DNA from: Cercis canadensis
Lineage: Eukaryota; Streptophyta; Magnoliopsida; Fabales; Fabaceae
NCBI GenBank assembly: GCA_003255065.1
Contig: QAOA01003220.1
Location: 191,525-255,524, forward strand
Reading direction: 5' to 3'
DNA length: 64,000 nucleotides
The position numbers and the translations under genes are program-made. Below the pieces are notes generated by a model, which was given only the letters and a program-made list of their open reading frames with translations, did not search any database and had not been told where the DNA came from. Positions 34,504 to 45,956 of this stretch are shown here, piece by piece (within the stretch, counting starts at the first letter, position 1; each line of letters begins with the position of its first letter).

Positions 34504-35595
34504 GACTATTCCACTAAACCAGAAGACATTAGCCACAGTCAATATTTATCGACGTTCTCAAGCTTTCTTGAAGACATGCTTATTTTGGACATTGCACCTT
34601 CTATGCTCGTAGATGAAAATTTTTATTTTTTAAAAAATAATCTGGGTGCTTGTTATCCAGAACTAAGTAATTTTATCTGGTTTTGATAGATTATAGAAAC
34701 TGAGAAAGAAAGCAAACCTTTCTGGAGAAGAGGAGAAAAGAACTGAGAGTGAGTCTAAAGGCAGGTATTGGTAGGAATGGCAAAGGAAAATACATTAGGA
34801 ATTTCTTTTATGCTTCCTTTCCAAGTGCAACAGTTTCTGATTTATCCTCTAAGAGGTTGGTGATGTTGCCGGACACCGTTTAGCAAACAGCATTTAGTAT
34901 CCTTAAATATTAAAATAGCTTTGATTTAGTTCTTTAGTCAGCGAATCTTATAACTGGATGTGCATGCTTAGGAAGTGGTCAGCACCAACTTCGTTTTCAT
35001 CCAAGGTTGACTTGAAAATAACAATAATCATGGTGACGATAATGGTGAATCATCAATTCGACTCTTTTCATAACAGACATGGAAGAAAACTCCAGGTAAG
35101 GCTATGACAATTTCTGCATTTCTAATGAATTTTGGAAGGAAATTGCCTATTAAAGAAATCCAAGTTGTGGATGTCTACACTGAAAAGATATACATAGACA
35201 TATATACATACTTTGATATACAAACTTTTCATTGGTGGATGTGCATCCTTCCACCTATGCAAAAGGTCTTACATTACATGGGTTTTCCCTGGCAAAGTTA
35301 CTTGTCTGATTATTTCAGGAATCATTTTCAGATTTTTCTGAACTGACTTGTTTATTTAATTTTCCAGCATATTAATCACTTATTAATTGGTTCAAGTGAT
35401 TCTCTTAAATTTCAGTTTTGGCTTAAAATTTCAGATACGATGAAGCAAGAAAAAATATGTTACATTTAATTATAACCTTCCTATCTTGAGAATGGCTCAA
35501 AGATGATACAGAGTACTGACTGAATTTCCAAGATTACAAGTAAAGTTGAATTGACTTATGGTTCACTAATTACATTATACACTTCCGTGTTTCCT
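34504..35595. other. Intergenic spacer between ENT copies B and C
   Basis: About 1.1 kb with the former promoter of pseudogene B and the 3' flank of copy C. One 80-codon plus-strand frame (35104-35346) shows no motif, so I do not call it a gene. Confidence 0.5.
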
Positions 35596-38227
35596 TTAGA
35601 ATGCGTGTGGTTTCCCTATGAGCCACAGCCAATCAAGAGAAACCCCAGCAAATATGCCACATAAAAGAAACAGCACAAGCAAATTTCCCAATGCATTCTG
35701 TTCAGGACCCTACAAAACCATAAACCCCACAAGTATGGTCAGTGATTGAACCTATTGATAATCACAGTTCACCTTGCACATCATGATTCATTAACATGTC
35801 GGTTAAATGAACTGACCTTGTAACCTCTAGGTGCCACTGTAAGTACACAAACAGTGAGATAGCCGTTGGTTAGTCCAAGGAAGGACACAAGCATGATCAT
35901 CCATCCCTGGTCACCATATTTTGCAGTAAAATAGAATGCCGGAATCAACAAGAAACGAGAAAGAATTGCAACTAGTAAGCCCTTCCTTGATTCCAATTTC
36001 AGGCATTTGATGAGGGGAATGTATCTTGCTATTAGATCCCAGACATTGTACATAGCAATCAATATAAGTGGGTACCTAAAAAAATCACCAGACGTGTCAT
36101 GAAAAAAGGAACTAGGAAGGGCAAAACACTGGAGAATAAGTGAACACTTACCATGCTCCTAACTGGTGAGATCCAGTATTTTCATATAAGAATCCAGGGA
36201 AGATTGACAGTGTTAAGACATATATCAGAAACAAGTCAGCTTCATAATCAATGTTCTGAAGCATTAATTGTTTAAGGCTCAACCGCTCTTGTTGTTTAGC
36301 ATCATTTCCATCCTACACAAATTCCAAAACCTTTCAGGATAATTGTAAATTCTTCCTTAAGCTTAATGCATGATCAGCTTAATATAAGTTACATTACTTG
36401 TTGATTTGTCCCTGCTTGAATGCCAGCAGCAGCAAGGTCAGCTGAAACAGTTTTTGCTCCTTCTAGGGCTGCCTTTGAACGGTAATACTTCACTATGGAC
36501 AATTTAGGGAAATAGATTGCATAGAGGAGAATACACAGAAACTCAAAGAACGTAGAGATTGCGAAGAATAGCACTGCAAAATGAGAAAGTAGCCATTTTA
36601 TTTTATATAAAACAGTTTCTATATTAATCATTAATGACTAATCTACTTTATATGAACTAAGAGAATCATAATTAAAGGTTAGAGCAGAAACAATTAGAAT
36701 GAAACAGCATAATCCAAAAAAGACACAACAAAAAACAAATGCATGAGAAAACTACTACACGTGTGCATTAGTAATAAAAGAGTAACATACTCGCTCCCTT
36801 GCGAAGCCCATTATGAGATTTCTCAAAAGCTACTTTTGTGATCAGTCTCAAACCAGAGGCTAGAACACCTGATGCAGCCAAACCAGCAAAGAAGGACTGC
36901 AGAACATTAAAATACGTATGAATCAGGTGACAAAGATAGAACAAGACCTGCACCTATAGCAAACCCCCACCCAAAAAACAAAAAAAAAATCTTCTCTCTT
37001 TTTTCTCCCCACTATTTTTTTTTCTTTTTTGGTAAAAGAGAGAGAGAGGGAAAAGCAAACATTTGAGGCATTAAAGAAACTACGTGGAAGACCAACCTGG
37101 ATGAACTCAGGACACATAAAAGCCAAGTCTCCAACCATGCCACCTTGGACATGAGCATCTGCAATCCCAAAACAAGCAGAAAGTGCACATAAACCAAGAT
37201 AAGGTCCAATTCCCCCTTTCCCTGACGTTGCTAGATCCAACTGTAACACCAAATAGTTCTAAGCTATTAGAGGCAAAGCAAAAGAGATTACATGTGAATT
37301 TAAAAAAACAGACAGTGCAAATAACGAAATAGGAAAAGCTGTACTTACAACAAGAACAAAGAAAGTACTGGCAAAGAAAAGAGAGTATCCAGCTATATTC
37401 CGCAGCCTAGTGTTTATCTTTGACTCATTGTAGGCCAGTATTGCCATTGTTCCAAGCGCAAATGGTTGATAAACCAGTGTCAGTACCCGTGACGGATGGT
37501 ATTTCTTCAAAGTATAAAAAAACCTCAGTCAGTTAAGTTAATTTTCCTATAAACTCATTATTATGTGGCATTTAGTTCAAAGTTCAAATTAGACATCACA
37601 CAAAGGGAAGAATGCAAGGGAAATCAGTGGATTCCAGAAGCTGTAGATACCAGCTACAGTTGAAAGAATTAGAGACTTATTTGGCTACGTTTTTTTTTCC
37701 CCCCAATTCCACATAAACAGGCCCCCAATTTATACCTATTCCTCCAAGAATCAAGCTTCCACCAGTGAACAATTTAAATTAATTGCAAGTCTTCTGAAGA
37801 CTTAAGACAAGTGATTAATTAAATGAGATCATAACAAGTCCCAACGGGGTCTGCAACTCGTTATATTCATACTCAAGGAAGTACCAATCAATCACAACAA
37901 GTTTTTTGTTTTTCCCTTTCTTAGAGGATAACCATGTAGACCAGAGTTTATGAAATCTTTTTTAGTCCATAGGAAACTGAAGTTCTCATGAGTTACTTAC
38001 AGGGAAGAGGTTGTAGTAGTAATCTCCTATTGTCAGCATGCTGTTCCACGCAACAAGGGACCCGAGTCCAAGAATGAAACATACTACCATCGCTTGGAAT
38101 TTTCCCTGTTTGTAACAAGTTTCTTAAAAAAAACAATTGTGGACAGAGCAACACTTTTTTTATGAAACAGTGTTTGATTACATACCTCCAGCTTCCTTGG
38201 AGCCACACTTCCATAAGAAGTAGTCAT
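35596..38227 (-). CDS. Equilibrative nucleoside transporter (ENT3/4/6/7-like), copy C, 420 aa
   Basis: Nine exons on the minus strand: 38227-38186, 38105-38001, 37504-37349, 37240-37097, 36896-36791, 36573-36398, 36312-36152, 36075-35817 and 35709-35596. All introns are GT-AG with frame continuity, and exon sizes match copy A except exon 6 (+3 nt). It has the same span signatures as copy A: NSMLTIGDYYY, GIADAHVQGGMVGDLAFMCPE, FEKSHNGLRKGA, RFLLIPAFYFTAKYGDQGW and GPEQNALGNLLVLFLLCG. The family moves purine and pyrimidine nucleosides across the plasma membrane. Copy C differs from A in the N-terminus (APRKLEGK) and in exon 7, where an acidic residue sits in NIDYEADLF (A has NIDYAADLF). No lesions were found, so it is probably functional. 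Confidence 0.93.
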
Positions 38228-39199
38228 AATTTAACCACTATAACAAAACATTAATCAGTCAATATTCAGAAACAAGCTCTATAGTCTTTAGAAATCTGAG
38301 TCATTGCATAAGTCATTCTTGGGAAAACACTAGAGAAGAAATATGAACTTAACCACATATATAATATATATCAGAAAAGTTTGAACCTTTAGGCACAAAG
38401 AACACAAATTCTTCTACTCTTGGAACTGGTTTTTGAGAAAACAACTACTGAAGAAAATTCAGAAACAGAGAGGGATTGCAAAAAGAGAAAAACCCACAAA
38501 TCAAATATTTGTGTGATCGACGAATGCAACCAGAATTTATAGATAAAGCTGTGACATGTCAAAATCAAATGGACCAGTGTTTGGAAAGTTGAAACCTTTC
38601 TCAGTGGGGGCAGCACAAAAGAAAAGAACGCGGCTTACTATCTTTGTGATATTGCAGATGGGAATGGACTTGAGTCTAAAGGGAAATATGGGTGTGAGCC
38701 GACGGAATCTGAACGCAACTGCCTTAAAGACAAATCATTAGAGTTTGACTCCCAATTGCAAACGTTTCTAAATTTACACAATGAGCCAAGGCTGGGCCGA
38801 AGTAGCCGCTCCATAGGAATCACTTGCAGATCTTTTCATGATTCTCTTTCTAGCTCAGCCTTTACCCGGTCGGCACCAGACAAGGTATCAATTGGATGAA
38901 ATGGCGTCGTTTCAGGCTCTCTGTTACTGTTAGTGTCCTGCATGTGCATGCTAATGAAGGGGTCAACGTAAGCAGCCTCTTCACATGGTTAATGTTACTG
39001 GTTGACTTGAAACTAATTAATTATAACTAAATCATAACTTATTAATTTTAGAAGGAAATGCCAACTCAGAGGTCATAATAAGTATGGAATCAAAAAAGCA
39101 GTCAATGAAGTTCTCCTCAAAGTTTAAAGAACAAATTCAAATCCTCGTGAGAAAACAAAAAGAAAAATTCGCATAAAAAAAAAACAAATATTAATTATA

Positions 39200-39452
39200 G
39201 TATGATTTTGGTGTTATTGTTAATATCTCGACAAATTAAGTCATACAGTATATGATAGAATATACAGTTCTTTATAAAATGCAATAATAACACAATATAA
39301 AAAAATATGCCAAAAATTAAATTTAAAAAAAATTGTTTCTTAATATATTTTTTTATATTGTGTTGTTATTACATTTTATAAAAAATTATGTATACTGATA
39401 TATATCGAATGACTCAATTTTTTGAGATCTTCACAATGACATTAAAATCACT
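39200..39452. mobile_element. Near-palindromic foldback MITE, about 250 bp
   Basis: The arms pair across nearly the full length. The left side carries GCAATAATAACACAATATAA and the right side TTATATTGTGTTGTTATTAC, with further pairing outward through AATTAAGTCAT / ATGACTCAATT to GATTTTGG / ATTAAAATC. There is no coding capacity. I could not define a clear target duplication, so the superfamily is left open. Confidence 0.6.
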
Positions 39453-40293
39453 AAATAAATCTCACCCAAACACATTTAACCCATAAAAATATACTACTAC
39501 CACCCAAAAAAAGTGATAGCTTAGCGTCCACTCATATTTAATCAGTGATCAAGTGGTACATTTCTATATTTCATAAAACGGCTAGCCAAACAAGGTTGAA
39601 TATGATGTTCCACGTGTTTATTCCTTGGGGTGTGTATCATAGAAAAAGTACAACACATGGCCTCAATGTTAGGTGTACTTCAGGAAGCTCACAATATCTT
39701 TTTTGGCTAACGGCCATCGAGCATTTACTAAATAAATACGGTGTGCTCTTTAATTTTATTAATTTTCTTTGCCTAAGCATAGAGTATGGTTAAATAACAT
39801 TTATGTAAGGCAAATTATTTGTTTACCATTAAAGGTTAAAACGTAGGCATTTGATTTTGAGCTAAGTTTGGAAGACATTTTTATTTTTATTCTCTATAAA
39901 GATTAAGATTCTGATATTAAAGATTCGAATTGTCTAGAGATTTTTTTTTTTTTTTAACAAGATTACTTGATTATAAGAAAATAAGAAATCTATAAATATC
40001 AAGATACTTGTATGTATACAGATTGATTCTCAATTCACTATCCTTAAAATGAACTTCCCTAAAATAAAATAAAGTAGCAGTCACAACAGGTAGGATACCA
40101 CTGTATACACTACAATAATCGTTTTAAAACTATTATAAAAAGAGGCACATTAGAAGATAGAGGATAAGAGCTGCAGACACATGTGCTAAATATAAAATAC
40201 ATATAATTTTAGAGATAAGGTTTGATATATAAATAGTTGAGTTATTACTTATGATTTGACATAAGAAAAAATAATCAATTACTAACTACTTGT

Positions 40294-40400
40294 ACCAACA
40301 AGCGTTTGGTTCAATTGGTAATAAATTGAATTATGGGCATGCGCTATTAGCTGTAGTTAAGGGTTTGAGGTCTAATGAGAATATTGTTAAAAAAGAAAAA
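40294..40400 (+). repeat. SINE-like fragment
   Basis: Begins ACCAACAAGCGTTTGGTTCAA, contains TTGGTTCAATTGGTAA (tRNA A-box-like) and a GGTTTGAGG B-box-like stretch, and ends in an A-rich tail. The opening resembles the element at 51373-51560. Confidence 0.35.
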
Positions 40401-40951
40401 ATTATAATTGTTTTAATCCTCGAACGAGATTAATTTTATGCTCAATTAGATAAAATAGAAATATTCATGGTATTAATCAAAAAAATTACTGATTACTTGT
40501 ACATTGAATTGAATTAATAAAATTTTAACAACCAAACATATTGTTTAGCCAAAAAAAAAGAAAAAGAATTTGATTATTTGACTTTGAAAAATAAAGCTCT
40601 CATATCTTTTCTTTATCCATCAGCTTTAGGAATGATATTTGTTCACCTATATATTCAAACTTTTTATTCAACTACACACAAAATATGCAAGCATCATTTC
40701 TCTTCTCTCTCTTTGTATTTTATTTTCTCAAAACAACAAACAAATATATGAACCATCGAAAAAGAAAGACACAAAGATACGGAAGCACAGATTCAAAGAT
40801 TTCAAGTTAATTTAGCTTTACCCTTTTTTTGGAAACAAATTGAAGAGGGAAAAAAATAATGAGAAAGTAGAGAATCATATAAATGAATGCAATTTGATTG
40901 GATGTCATGTCGCCTAAGGCTTGAAGGTGGTTTTTTTTTTTTTTTTTTTTT

Positions 40952-41017
40952 NNNNNNNNNNNNNNNNNNNNNNNNNNNNNNNNNNNNNNNNNNNNNNNNN
41001 NNNNNNNNNNNNNNNNN
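40952..41017. other. Assembly gap (66 N) inside poly-T
   Basis: A run of T enters and leaves the N block. The gap is probably caused by the homopolymer and its true length is unknown. Confidence 0.95.
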
Positions 41018-41185
41018 TTTTTTTTTTTTTTTTTGTCCTACTGACTTGGAGTTAGAACTTAGAAGTATGCATGTTGACTTGTGAGTGGGTAAGGCCATGT
41101 CCCTCTGTGGACTTCTCACTCTCTCAATGTGTAAAGTAGAAAATGATTGAATTATGGATCAGTGAATCACAACAAGTTAGTTGTC

Positions 41186-41348
41186 CCATGGACTCTATGC
41201 GATGATGATGATGCTATTGCTATTGGTAACCCATTGGGATTGGGCCATTTCCTAAGCCTGCAAACTTTCCATGGACTCTATACGATGGTGATGATGCTAT
41301 TGCTAACCCATTGGGATTGGGCTATTTCCTAAGCCTGCAAACTTTCCA
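41186..41348. repeat. Tandem duplication of about 83 bp
   Basis: Two adjacent units each start CCATGGACTCTAT and end near GCCTGCAAACTTT (41186-41268 and 41269-41348). They differ by a few substitutions and a short indel in the GATGATG / TATTGG part. Confidence 0.8.
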
Positions 41349-41640
41349 CAAACTTAGACTAGTCTTTAAAGTATGGTGGAGCTGGAGCAGTTCAAAGTTT
41401 CAAACAATATGTAATCAATTAGGATCTGGCAATTTGCCTCATACTTGATGAGTCCTATTACTTTTACCCAATCGGGTATAAGTATGTATAAGTATGGGAC
41501 AAAAAAAAATGGATATAGCGATAAATAATTTTATGGGACGGAGAATGGGGAAGTCACTACCCATCCCGCCCTACCCTATATTATACATAAATATTATATA
41601 TATATATAAATATATATAATACATTACATAATTTTTTTTG

Positions 41641-42018
41641 AAATTTTTTGGCAAAACGACGTCATTTTAGCTGAGGGTTTTTTAATTAAAAAAGCATAAC
41701 TATATGAGTAAATGAGGTAAGACATAGGACAGATAGGCATTTAATAGGGCAAAGATGAGGCTGTTGAATTTTTTTGGCAAAACGACGTCATTTTAGCTGA
41801 GGGTTTTTTAATTAGAAAAGCATGACTATATGAGTAAATGAGGTAGGACATAGGACAGATAGACATTTAATAGGGCAAAGATGAGGCTGTTGAAATTTTT
41901 TGGCAAAACGACGTCATTTTAGCTGAGGGTTTTTTAATTAGAAAAGCATGACTATATGAGTAAATGAGGTAGGACATAAGACAGATAGGCATTTAATAGG
42001 GCAAAGATGAGGTTGTTG
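41641..42018. repeat. Three 126-bp tandem repeats carrying a GACGTC palindrome
   Basis: The phrase GGCAAAACGACGTCATTTT starts at about 41650, 41776 and 41902, giving a period of 126 bp. Units are over 95% identical by eye. Each has one ACGACGTCAT, a core bound by plant bZIP factors. The flanks (GGGACGGAGAATGGGG on the left, ATGGAGACGGGGAATG on the right) suggest that the array lies inside an older non-autonomous element running from about 41420 to 42122. Confidence 0.85.
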
Positions 42019-43982
42019 AAAAATCCTTAGCCAAAGATGGGTCCGAGAATGGAGACGGGGAATGCCTACCTCGTCCCATTGCCGTCCTACTGAATTACTG
42101 AATGCGACGCATGCATCCCTACAAATTGAGCTCATAGAAGTGACAATATTTCCTTCTCTTTTTTGAATGGATTGGAAACTCATGCTTGCACTCTTGACAA
42201 ATAGTTTATTTGAAAACAACAACACTTTTAAGCACCTGACAAAATCTTGAAGTGATCTTAGCCTCTTTCTCAGTCGAATTCCCTTGTCTATTTGTAATTG
42301 TGTCTATTAGCAATAAAAATGTTATTGGCCACCGCCCACATAAGACATGCCACAAACGTCGTTATAATACCAGGCAACTTGCTGTAGAAAGAAATAATAA
42401 AGAAGCTTCTTATAAAATATCTTTTATTCCTTCTTCATTAGTATCTGATGTGGATATTTCTCATTTAATTTCAATTTAAAAAATTATAGAAAAAATATTG
42501 CCAAGAAGGTCTGATTATTTATTACATAATATTCCATAAATTGGATAGAATGATACCCTTTTTTTATTTAATTTTTTTAAAAAAATATCTTTCAAATTAG
42601 TCAATATGTACATAACCCTCAAAGCCTTTTTGTTGTAATAGTTTATTTATTGTATTCTAAGAGAAATGTTACTCCCATTAATACATACTTCACCAGTCTC
42701 ACAACTTTTAATATGTGTAATTATGTGTGGTGGCCCAAATTAATGATGAGAATTAGTGAAACATAGAGTGGTCAAAATAATTACATTTCTCTTGTTATAA
42801 TATTGTTCTAATTGAAGACTCCGTTCAATTCAATAATCACAACATATTTTTCTTTGATTTTAATTATAGTCTAATAGTTCCTCCAATATTATTAATAATG
42901 CATTCTTTTCAAATTCTATTAAAATCCAATAAGAAGGGATAATGGCAGGAGATGTGTTATCTATTATGTATCCTCACCTATACTTATATCATAGTGAACC
43001 TATTCTTGCTAATTCTTCTTTTTTTTTTTTTTATACTTTTAGGTATTGATTTAGAGTTATAATACAGAATCTGTAAGTTTTAAATACGATCTCAATATTA
43101 CTCGATTATAACTCATTTGATCTTCTAAATTCCTTGATTTATAGATTTTATGACAAAACCAGGACTCACTTGTAGCTATGTTACAACTGACATCAAACCA
43201 TAAAAGGTTAGACTGAGACCTACAACTTGCAGTCTTTTAATGTCTACGTTCAAGAGGCCTTGTTACATGGGCTTCAAGTAGAGATCTATCACTGTCTTAC
43301 AAGTAAACTAGTTGTAAACTCGTGCAATTTACAGATGGCTAAAGTAAAAAGAAGAGAAGATTCGTAAAGAGAGAGAAGAGAAACAAAAATAAAAATAAAA
43401 TAGGAAAAGGCAAAGAACGAGTACACTGACTTTAAATAGTTATACTCGCAAGAAAATGACTTTCTATTAGTTTAATATAGTGATTTAAGATAGAGTAGAT
43501 TTGTGATAAAAAAAAAAAAAAAACTCATGCACTTCTTACCCAACAATCAGAGTGTATTATGATCACAATTTAGAGTTGGAGAGGCCCAATATTTAAATGC
43601 CTAAAAAATTGATCTTATGTATACATGGACATGGTGCCCTACCACAATTTTTAAGGACCACCCTAAACTAAACTAATTTCAATTTTGAGGGACCACCTTG
43701 TTTTTAAGTTGTCACTTAATAGTACAATTTGCCGCCCAAGCAGTTTTAAAAGAATATATGATTTCATCAATCAGCATTCAACCATTAGTAGCCACACATT
43801 ATCACCGGCACACTTATCATATCCCAGTTTTCCATTCCCTTGTCGTTTCCTTTTCCTTAACTAGCAAATAGCCTTCCAAAGCTGTATAAAAGGCGTTACT
43901 GATTGCATGATTTTATAGTAATACCAGTCTTTCTGTTCTATAAGCGTGAACGTCTCCAAAGTTTTATTATATATTAAATTTA

Positions 43983-44174
43983 GGAAGTTTTTTGAAATAA
44001 TTTTAGTATTTATGTAATATAGAATACTAGGAATAACACGTCTACAAATTAACTGTTTTTAAGTTTATTTAAAAAATTAAATAAATTATATTTTATGTTT
44101 AATAAAATATAAAAATTATATATACTTATCACATAAGTATAATATGACATATTTATGTAGTATCATAGAATCTC
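43983..44174 (+). repeat. Dispersed TIR repeat (family R1), diverged copy
   Basis: Starts GGAAGTTTTTTGAAAT and ends TAGTATCATAGAATCTC. The order of interior blocks (TTTTTAAGTTTATTT, AAATTATATTTTA, AATATAAAAATTA) matches the copies at 3974-4166 and 56934-57140. Confidence 0.55.
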
Positions 44175-44464
44175 TGTTAAATTTATCTTAAATTAGTATA
44201 GTTGATATTTATTAAAAAAAATTAATAGAATTTAAATTATGTTAGTGTAATATAATTTAGATTAAAGTTGTGTAACATGAAAATGATGTAAAATGGAAAC
44301 ACAACTAGTAATATACACATAATCTGTTTAACAAAATTGCCAGCAAGAAAAGGCAACCTAACCAATAAGGCAATAACCGTATATCAGCATTTAGCACCCA
44401 TAATATTTTAATTAAATAATGTTCATGTCCCAATCCACATCAAGTGGTTGATGGTCTGGGACCC

Positions 44465-44472
44465 TTATAAAG
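44465..44472 (+). promoter_or_regulatory. TATA box of the PB1-domain gene
   Basis: TTATAAAG lies about 150 bases before the ATG at 44615. The implied start of transcription is near 44495-44505, leaving a leader of roughly 110-120 nt without an upstream ATG that I could see. Confidence 0.55.
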
Positions 44473-44614
44473 ACGAGGCTCGCTCTCTGTGAGTCCACCA
44501 TGTAAAGCATTGCCAGCACTCAACTACGTGTCTCCGACATACAATCCAAATAAAAACTAACCGGACCGCTCACACCCTCCTCCAAAGTGTACTACAATAA
44601 TCGCCCGCCGGAAA

Positions 44615-45956
44615 ATGACGTCAAGCTACCCGGTGGAGTTGGATGCCGACTCCGTAGCATCGTCCCCTCGCTCCGACGTCCATTACTCGCACGAGATTCT
44701 TCCACGTGTCCGATTCATGTGCAGCTTCGGCGGCAAGATCTTGCCCCGCCCCCACGATAACCAGCTCCGGTACGTCGGCGGCGACACCCGCATCGTCGCC
44801 GTCCACCGCTCGATCAGCTTCTCTTCTCTCCTCGCCAAGCTTTCTAAGCTCTCAGGTATAAACAAACATAAACCGGTATTTATCCTTCCGTTTTGCTGAT
44901 TTTGGGATTTTGGGTTTTGATTGCGTGCATGCAGGCACGATTGATTTAACAGTGAAGTACCAGCTTCCCAATGAGGATCTCGACGCGTTGATTTCCGTGA
45001 CGACGGATGAGGATGTGGAGAACATGATGGACGAGTATGAGCGGGTGCCACTGAATCAAAACCCGAGGTCGGCTCGGCTTCGGCTCTTTCTGTTCCCCAA
45101 AGGGGAAGATTCTAGACCCAGCAGTATCAACTCGCTCCTCAACGGCTCCGCCAACCGCGAAAACTGGTTCGTCGACGCCATGAATGGCGGCATGGCTAGG
45201 CTTGAGCGTGGTCCATCGGAGGCGTCTTCGATGGTGTCGGAAGTACCTGATTATCTCTTCAGTTTGGATAACTCCGACGAGACCCAACAACGTGAACGCA
45301 GAGCTAGGGCCCGACCCTTTCTTCACGACAATGTATCAAATTCGGATCCCGGTTCCCCTGCTCCGGTTGAGTCATCGCCGTTTTGTTCCACGTCATCTGC
45401 ACCTCTTGTGCAATCTATCTCGAACCTTCCACCAGTCAAGACCAAACCCGATAACCCGGTTCCGGTCGTAGAGTCAAAACAAGATCAAGTTGACAGTTAT
45501 CAAGTTGAAATGGGTGAGCAGCAACAAAACGTGTATCCGGGAAATCCGGTTATGCACTATGCCCCGGAATCTAGTTATTCGGGTCATCAGTTGCAACCGG
45601 TTCCTGTTTATTATTTTCCGGATCTGGTTCCACCCGGTAAAGTACCGGTCCAAGTCCAACCACTTCCAATTCAGGCACCCTATGTTCAACAATATCATGG
45701 ACTTCCGGGTCAGGTGCCAATGGGGTACCATCATTTGGTTCCCGGAGTGGGTCAAGTATACGGCGGAGGAATGCGACCTGTGGCCGCAGTGAATCCATAT
45801 GATGCATCCGGTAGGGTGGTTCCAGACGGTGTGAGACAGCAAATGTATCATGCAGTTCCGAATCCGGGTACAGTTCCGGTTTATCCGATGATGACCATGA
45901 CGGGTGTGGATGAATCACAAAGAATGGGTTGGGGCACCAATCCTCCAAATGAATAA
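44615..45956 (+). CDS. PB1-domain (octicosapeptide/Phox/Bem1p) protein, 420 aa
   Basis: Two exons: 44615-44855 and 44935-45956 (phase 1, TCAG|GTATAA donor, GCAG acceptor). ATG at 44615 is the first in frame. The PB1 domain covers about residues 28-117: it starts VRFMCSFGGKILPRP with the conserved basic Lys, continues through YVGGDTRIV and SFSSLLAKLSKL, and has an acidic OPCA-type end in VTTDEDVENMMDEYE, so it may bind partners through both faces. The rest is low-complexity, rich in Pro, Gln, Val and Tyr, with an acidic Ser-rich middle. PB1 domains mediate protein-protein assembly; plant proteins of this small type are mostly uncharacterised. No kinase, NBR1 or ARF domain is present. Confidence 0.92.

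Larger units (their letters stand above)
38228..44614. other. Repeat-rich intergenic region
   Basis: No supported gene in 6.4 kb. Contents: promoter side of ENT copy C; foldback MITE (39200-39452); a SINE-like stretch (40294-40400); an N gap inside poly-T (40952-41017); an 83-bp duplication (41186-41348); three 126-bp tandem repeats (41641-42018); a dispersed R1 repeat (43983-44174); and a TATA element for the PB1 gene. Around 43020-43180 a poly-T-led degenerate repeat resembles stretches near 46330-46440 and 55070-55165. Confidence 0.55.

Noticed and set aside
40802..41119. Open frames crossing the N block
   Set aside because: Poly-Lys or poly-Phe from homopolymers and undefined residues.
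41420..42122. Complete hAT-like element around the 126-bp repeats
   Set aside because: Candidate ends (TAGGATCTGGCAAT and GCATCCCTA) are only weakly inverted and I could not find matching target duplications.
44910..44934. Reading the PB1 protein's second exon from a start at 44910
   Set aside because: The bases before the acceptor at 44934 are intron; the PB1 domain continues correctly only when exon 44615-44855 is joined.
44946..45948. Antisense open frames over the PB1 gene
   Set aside because: High GC of the coding strand gives open antisense frames; no family motif and no splice logic.
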